This document shows positions 58,081 to 64,000 of a stretch of DNA of 64,000 bases, in pieces (position 1 is the first letter of the stretch; each line of letters opens with the position of its first letter). The stretch is from contig OY482853.1 in the NCBI GenBank assembly GCA_960531495.1, forward strand, positions 3,784,065 to 3,848,064, given 5' to 3'. Under the pieces are notes generated by a model. That model saw nothing but the letters and a program-made list of their open reading frames with translations. It made no database searches and was not told the origin of the DNA. The DNA is from Zeus faber. Its lineage: Eukaryota; Chordata; Actinopteri; Zeiformes; Zeidae. Made by a program: the position numbers and the translations under genes.

Positions 58081-58690
58081 GACGTCAGCGATCGTGGATG
58101 GATGGGTTTGCCTCTTGCTCCGGAGTGAAGCTACGTCAAAACGCGACCGAACAGCTTCTCATCAAAGTGCCGTGATTAGTGCACAACGCCTGAGAATCCG
58201 CCACAAAGGCGGCTCGGCTTCCCCAGCGAAGCGGCGAGCCGAGCGGCGGCGGCGACAGCCCCATGATCTCAATTACAGCCGCACTCAGCAGAGCGACAGA
58301 CTTCATTTATTCTTCCGCCGGGAAGCAGAACGAGAACTGAGTGCAGGAACTGAGTGCAGGTGGAGGAGGGAGGAACAAGTCAAGCGCACGGTCCAGCGGA
58401 GGAGGAGGGAGAAGGTCGGCTAAATGTAGGCTGTTGGAGGGGAGAGATCTCTGTTGTCAGCCCGCGCCGGACGACAAGATGGACGCCGTAGCGGTAACAG
58501 TGCACGGGAGTGATTGCACTTTTCTGCGGCGTCGCAGCGAGATGAGGCGTCTACGGGAGGGAGCCGGACCTTAAGGAATTCACTGGCGATGCGGATCTGC
58601 CGATCCGTACCAGGAACAGTGGACGCGGGCGCCGGCAGCCCCGCTGTGGAGGCCGATCCCCGCAGACCGCGTTGTGCGTCGCGTTCCATT
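58081..58690. other. CpG-rich block, candidate CpG island
   Basis: CpG-dense (GCGGCGAGCCGAGCGGCGGC, GCGCCGGACGACAAGATGGACGCC) after A/T-rich DNA, with a direct repeat GAACTGAGTGCAG at 58332-58358. Frames of 75-114 codons on both strands are Arg-rich without domain; GC composition explains them. ACAAGATGGACGCC is a YY1-like core, common at promoters. Confidence 0.4.
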
Positions 58691-58976
58691 TTCTTTTCTA
58701 AGTGGCTACATCACATTATGAGCCCATCATTTGAATTATGAGCGCACTACTTAAGTAACGTCATACAATATATATGATGTTTGACATTAGATCACTGGGC
58801 CATCCAACAGTTTCAAAAGAGAGACACCTTTATTTTTATATTTAAGATTTTAAAAGGCGTAATCATGGCAAATATTTCTATAATTATTGAGTTTATTTAC
58901 TAGGGTTCCATCAGGCATGTAACCCTCGGTTTTTTATTGTTGTTATTCACCTTGGCATTTTCCGGGCTAAAAGTGT
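58691..58976. other. Unique A/T-rich DNA, no gene
   Basis: Nothing recognised between the CpG-rich block and repeat copy B. Confidence 0.5.
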
Positions 58977-59225
58977 CTGAGAAATGTAAGTATCTCAAAA
59001 ATAATTGTGCTGTGTGTTTCTTTTGCCGTTTTTGAGGCGAACCTGGCAAGCCTCCTCTCCCACCGTCCTCCCGTTTGAAAGAGATAAAAATGTCGGCGGT
59101 TACGTTGACTGTCGGCTGCTCTGCACGATCCGCTGCACGCTACCCCAAACAAAAAACAATAAAAACAGTGTGTTTTTATTGTACATGTATTTTATTTTAC
59201 TCCTTCTAGTTTTAGGGTGGATGTG

Positions 59226-59229
<4 letters not shown>
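58977..59229 (-). repeat. Dispersed repeat copy B of inverted pair
   Basis: The reverse complement aligns with 54053-54335. Shared landmarks include AGTATCTCAAAAATAA, GAGGCGAACCTGGCAAGCC, CACCGTCCTCCCGTTTGAAA, GATCCGCTGCACGCTACCCC and CAATAAAAACAGTGTGTTTT. It lacks one ~35-bp block of copy A. Confidence 0.8.

Positions 59230-59259
<30 letters not shown>
59229..59259. repeat. (AC)n microsatellite
   Basis: About 15 AC, in the same position relative to copy B as the GT array has to copy A. Confidence 0.95.
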
Positions 59260-59260
<1 letters not shown>

Positions 59261-60033
59261 TCAAGAAATACAAATTATTACTCAGCAAGAGCGCGTTCAA
59301 CCCTTATGATGCACATTGTGTTTCCATCATGTATAACAAGGTTTTTATCCCAGCAGAGATTTTTGTTCGTGATAAAATAAACTGATGGTTAACGGGGAAT
59401 AAATGAACCGATTTTCTAATGAAATAAGCATAACAAACCTCCACTACACAGACATTCAAAATCCAATCATTTCCCGTCATAAATTTTCGTTTTTATTAAC
59501 AATGTCATTTAGAAGAATACGTATTACCAGAATTCACTGAAGTTTTATTAAAACAATGCACAATGAAATTAAATGCGAATAAAGCTCCACGCTAACCAGA
59601 TTTTCCATTCTCCTAATCTCAGACTGAACATTTTGGGCATTTGAGAAAACCTAAATGGTGGTATCAATCATGACTAATGGAGCAGGGCACTTATAATTGG
59701 GTTTACTCTAACTCTGCTCGCAAACTCCACTTCCCAGCTGGGCCCCCATGGCTCTTATTCAAACATAAGCATTGAAACCAACAGCCACGGCACATCCAGT
59801 CTTATCGTCTGTTTAAACAGAATTTGTAATTCAGATCGAAGACAACAACAATGTGATTCATTTTCATAAATCCAGGGCTGCTGCTCCACGTGCTTTTCCA
59901 CCAGACAATACACAATAACAGGCAAATCTCTGGGATGGAATTCCACTCGGGGCTGAATTAAATATGAAGCTGTTAACAGGGACGGGGAAAACCTGCGATC
60001 GACCAATGAAAGGAATTACAGACACAGCGCTAA
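59260..60033. other. Unique A/T-rich DNA, no gene recognised
   Basis: 59560-60000 is repeat-free and could be conserved non-coding DNA; no frame of interest. Confidence 0.45.
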
Positions 60034-60260
60034 CTAGGGCTGGGAATTATGTGGATATAATATTCACATTGTGATATGACATTAGATATCATCTGGGATT
60101 TAGGTTATTGTGAGATGGCGATATTGTACAATGTCGTCTTTAAAGTAATGCAGTTTTCTGAACTTCATGGTCTCGCTCATGATATCCACATAACTGATCG
60201 TTTCTCAAAGTGTAAAATATCTTGTGACGGCAACGAACGGTCGTCCCCGGAATAATCGCC
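60034..60260 (+). mobile_element. Fish 'TAGGGCTGGG' dispersed repeat, partial
   Basis: CTAGGGCTGGGAATTATGTG, GATATGACATTAGATATCAT, CTGGGATTTAGGTTATTGTG and AGTAATGCAGTTTTCTGAAC follow the order of a common teleost element beginning TAGGGCTGGGCAATAT. Only the left end is seen. Superfamily not assigned. Confidence 0.6.
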
Positions 60261-61080
60261 GCTGCTTTTTCAACGTCGTTTCCGACGTCATTTCACACAG
60301 CGGCCGTAGCCGAGCGTTGGGGGCGGCCGTGCCTCGTTACCTGATGTAGCGCCAACATTTCCAACTTGTCCTCGTCGGCTTTGATTATATCATCTCCCGC
60401 TCGGGATGCCCCCCCGCACTCCGCCTGACCTTTTCCTCTGCCCTGACCCCACGCCCGGCGCCACGTCCCTCCACCCAGCCTGGCGCTCGCAGGATCCTTT
60501 CCTTTGGTTCCGCACCTTGTGCTATTTCATATTACCGCCTCGCAGCGCGGTGATCAAACGCAGCACTGGACGCCGTGCTCTATATTCTATATGCCACGCT
60601 GCTTGAATGCACACCGTAATTGAATGTGTGATTTTGGAGTGATATGTGCTGTACAGTTCAGCGCCTAACGCATGTCTAGCATGCCTCCCCCGTCCTGTCC
60701 TTGCACCATGTGTCAAGTACGTATTGTGTTCCTGTATTTCTGCACCAATGCCACGGAGACAAATGGCTGTCTTCATTGTTCTTGACAATAATGTGATTCT
60801 GGCTCTGACACGAGGTCATTACATTGCATTACTTTGCCCCATTAAGTGACCTACATATTTTACAATTCGCTCCAGCTCAGACATACTCATATTGTTCCAT
60901 TGCACCGGTTCTCCCGGCTGTTTGTCCCGCTACAGTTTCAAGCCCACGTTGAAGCCACAGGGTTCCCTCTCCTGGCATTAGAATAACACGCGAGGCTGGA
61001 CCTCGCAAACGTGTAGTGAAAATTCATTATCTTAACAATGCATCTGCATCGTCAAGCCCTGTTTGGGCGCAAAACCTAGC
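60261..61080. other. Unique DNA, no gene recognised
   Basis: 60230-60500 is CpG-rich; the rest mixed. Frames up to 88 codons have no domain. Confidence 0.5.
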
Positions 61081-61560
61081 AGGGTTCAGGGTTACATGAG
61101 GTGGATGAGTCATGAGCACCACAGAGTATGTTAATGTTAAAGCCAGTACACCGTTTGCACGTGGCTTGCTGCTCGGTGTTCTGTATTGTGTCAAAGATTA
61201 ATGCTGCCACGAGTAGAATCACAACAGGTAAAGCCCGTATGAAATATGAGGAGGAAGCATCTGCTTGCTGCTGTTTAATCTGGGATGCTACCTGCATTTG
61301 GCAGATAAAAGCAATGCATCCATTTTTTCTTATTTTGGTTTTCATTCTCTCACTAATGCGTTTAAGGAAGTGACAGCCACTGTCATGGTGCATGTAATTG
61401 GAGTCAATATGGGGCCGGTATTACAGGATATCGCAAAATTATTTATGTCAGGGTCACTTGGCTACTGTCCCCTGGGAGTTGCTTTCATAACCCCTGCAGT
61501 TGGCAGCTCATGAATAATAACTCAGGAGATGGCTTTATCTTCAATTTAACGGTTCAGTGA
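61081..61560. promoter_or_regulatory. Candidate conserved non-coding element
   Basis: Repeat-free, balanced sequence with TTAATGTTAAAGCC, CATGTAATTGGAGTC, AAATTATTTATG and TCATGAATAATAACTC. A minus frame of 105 codons (61076-61393) and plus frames of 81-82 codons overlap without a domain. Enhancer-like texture; an exon is less likely. Untested. Confidence 0.3.
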
Positions 61561-62439
61561 CCACTTTGGGGACATTTAAAATGATGACGAAGTTGAATGA
61601 AGCCACCAACGGAGGACAATCTGCAGTCATGAAGTCGTTTCCATCTCATCGCTGTGTTCGCCCTGGAACGTTGCCCGTTCCAGTGCGAACGAGTGGACAA
61701 CGAGTGGACATGAGTAATCTATTTCAATGTCTCTACCAATATCTGCAACACCATCAAGAACTTTTTTTTACTCAAAGGGATTTTCAATCAAACATTGCTA
61801 TCAGACAAATCTCTAGACAAGACAGAAGACGTATGCAGCGGTGTCCAGCCTGCTGGAAATGAAGACGTGGGGAGGTTTTTCTAGGTCATGTTTCATCATC
61901 ATTCATCATGCTTTGCTATCTTTTACATGATAATGGGCTGATTTTGTCATGGTCTTAATGCGATTGGATTAGCTATTGGATCTGAGTCCAAGATAACACT
62001 AAGATTTCCAACTGGGTTTTTCAGTATTTTTGACATTTTTGTTTATATTTAACCGTGATTATCAGGTGGAGGTCCCAATGAGATCAAGCATCTATTTTGC
62101 AAGGAGACATGGCCAAGTGAGCAGCAAAAGCCTCAGACAGACATGAACAGAAACAGGAGAAACATAACGCAGGAGGGGGATTAGTATGGGTTACCCTCCG
62201 TGCTAATAGTATGCAGAGACGGTGAGTCAAGCTTGGCAGTGACCTTCAGCCTTTCTCATTCGGCACCTAGGACAGTTATCCCGGTTTTACCTTTAGTCTG
62301 AGGAAATTCGGATACATCCAGTCATTGATTTGTTCAATGCACTGGATGGGACAATCTTTTCTTTGGTGCGAGAGCTATGTACTGTAGGTTTGAGTGTTGT
62401 GGATCATGACTGTGGTCGGCAACTTTCTTATTTTGCATA
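61561..62439. other. Unique DNA, no gene recognised
   Basis: A 101-codon plus frame at 61557-61862 has no known domain. No tandem repeats. Confidence 0.5.
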
Positions 62440-62830
62440 ACTTGGGTTAACAGGACCATGCACAGGTTAAATGAACGAGGCCCGGGGATTGAACCGTGGA
62501 GGACTCCACATGTGATACTAGTATGCTCACATACAATGGTTCTGCTCGAAAGTCCGACCCAGTTTTACAATCTACCAACAGAATTGTACGGCCGATCATT
62601 TGGAATGCAGCGCTAAGATCCAGTAACACAAGTATTAAAATTTTACCCGAGTCAGTGTTTAGACGAGTTATCATTAAGAACCTTAATACAAGACCAAAAT
62701 CCATAGTGGAAGTTTTCCAAGTAACCGTTTGGCATTCAAAAGCTGCTAAGTGGTAACACAAGCGTCTAGGCTGTGGTTATTTAACAGGGGCTGGATGACT
62801 GCTATTTTCAATTCATTTGGAAGCCTTGAA
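62440..62830 (-). mobile_element. LINE reverse-transcriptase fragment (L2/Rex1-like)
   Basis: The minus frame at 62761-62447 contains ILVLLDLSAAF (about 62640-62606) followed by IGRTILL and LVDCKTGSDF, a degraded form of the RT motif-A segment 'LDLSAAFDTIDHTILL'. Conserved Asp after Phe is lost. Only this short RT piece is present; no FADD box follows. Confidence 0.7.
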
Positions 62831-64000
62831 GAAAAAACGACAGTGCGTTGGCATTTATTGTAATATATGAAAAATCTGCGTATATTAAAATAGATCTTTT
62901 TAATATGTTACATAATATTTTCAATATACTGTATTTCGGAGGACTGGGTGGTTTCTTCCGCCACTGCATAATACACACCTTTTATGGACTGGAAACACTG
63001 CGCACACACACACACACAATACGTTGCACCTCACGCGGCGGAAACAAATTTGTTGTGATGTTCTCGCGTCTTGCTGGTGGAACGCCCTTCAGCTGGCTCC
63101 CGTGCGATGGGTGCCATGCAGGGGAGGCGGACCGACGGTTGTGGGGGTGGGTGGAAGGCGGTGGCAGGTTGATGAGTTTGGCCTCTTTATCCGTATAGGG
63201 TCAGGATAAGCCTAAATGTAACATTAGCACCACCAACAAGGTCACAGCCTGGAGTTTAGAGGGGAGCTTTCTCATCATCCATCATATCCACACCCCGGCG
63301 CCGCTAAGCGATGGGGCCATTTTCCGCCACGCTGTCGCGCCGAGTCGTAATGGCCTTCGGAGAGGAAGGAGGAGAGCGGCGCAGTGATAGTTCGTGGTCC
63401 GCCTGCCGCCCTCAGCAAATAATGGTGATTACAGACAGGTAATGACCGAGGGGAAATGAGCCAAACAAGATATGCTTCGGCAAAACAGTGAAAACCAGTG
63501 AGATAGTTCCACTGGTTATGAAAGAGCCTCTACTATATCTCTAATATCGGTTACCCCCGGGTTTCCAGTCAGCCGAACCTTTTTTCACTCCTGGAAAAGG
63601 GTTCCAATCTATATTTTGGTGCAGCACTTTACTGTAGATCCATAATTTTTTGTGGTAATGAAAGTCTTTTACTAAACTGAATTATTGCCTCAAAGCGACT
63701 GCTTAGGTTGCAACACAGCTATTTGAATAATTCACATTGTGGTGATTGAATTAGTGTGATCGGTACAGAGGCTGTCACGCTTTGTATTCAAGCCGGGGGA
63801 GTACTCGCGTTTTGGCTGCCAGGGGGACGCAGTAACCCCTCATGAGAAATAATTAAACATGTAAATTTAATGTTTCCTTGAGATGTTCAGCGAGGGGCAG
63901 CTGTAAGGTTCTAATAGAGCTCATATCAAACGGCAAAAGGGGGGAAAAATAGCACGGACCTTGACTGAGGCCAGAAACTGTTTCCTTTCCTGAGGCGAGG
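62831..64000. other. Unique DNA to window end, no gene recognised
   Basis: A 116-codon plus frame at 62848-63198 has no domain. 63280-63400 is CpG-rich. 63540-63850 is mixed. A short AC patch occurs at 63003-63017. Confidence 0.5.

Noticed and set aside
58079-58423. 114-codon Arg-rich frame as first exon in the CpG-rich block
   Set aside because: Arg-rich composition follows from GC-rich sequence; overlapping frames exist on both strands and no splice donor or domain was identified.
62447-62761. 104-codon minus frame as a host gene
   Set aside because: It contains a degraded LINE RT motif (LDLSAAF) and lacks conserved residues; it is a retrotransposon relic.

Overview
The window looks like intergenic or intronic DNA from a ray-finned fish, most likely a percomorph teleost. 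The evidence is a set of teleost-type dispersed elements: tRNA-derived SINEs including a V-SINE-like copy, a Rex3/RTE-like LINE, L2/CR1-like LINE pieces, decayed Tc1-like, Tigger/pogo-like and hAT transposons, and a TTAA-flanked element. There are also very many CA/GT and tetranucleotide microsatellites. I found no complete protein-coding gene, no rRNA or tRNA gene, and nothing prokaryotic or viral. Family names rest on remembered consensus features, not on a search.

Layout. 1-20.5 kb is dominated by tandem repeats: an 11-bp unit (1.1 kb), ATCC (1.3 kb), a 15-bp unit (1.7 kb), CTGA (2.1-3.0 kb, split by a SINE), a 5-kb satellite of TTGTG pentamers (3.0-8.06 kb) with recent internal duplications, a 37-bp minisatellite (12.4-13.0 kb), GA (13.9-14.2 kb), polypyrimidine (15.2 kb), CTGT/CTAT (16.9-17.3 kb) and a 7-bp minisatellite (19.5-20.5 kb). 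Between them lie CpG-rich stretches (8.5-9.1 kb and 16.1-16.7 kb, the second with a canonical RFX X-box) and unique DNA rich in ATTA motifs.

20.5-46 kb is mostly unique DNA with scattered mobile-element remnants: Tc1-like (21.3-22.4 kb), Tigger-like with both terminal repeats (22.4-22.95 kb), hAT pieces (30.3, 36.9, 37.7-38.9, 41.3 and 44.9 kb), a Rex3/RTE-like LINE (32.8-33.9 kb) and an L2/CR1-like LINE fragment (45.1-46.2 kb). Several segments read like developmental conserved non-coding DNA, but conservation could not be tested.

46-64 kb holds a 1.2-kb CTGTCCGT array open on both strands (47.6-48.85 kb), a TATG array (50.3 kb), and a nest of dispersed repeats at 52.2-59.3 kb. The nest contains a V-SINE inserted into a TTAA element and an inverted pair of about 250-bp copies 4.7 kb apart. 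A CpG-rich block lies at 58.1-58.7 kb and another LINE fragment at 62.4-62.8 kb.

Nearly all long open frames are by-products of tandem repeats whose period is not a multiple of three. No genes work together here. If the window has a function, it is more likely regulatory or structural than coding, and that is inference.
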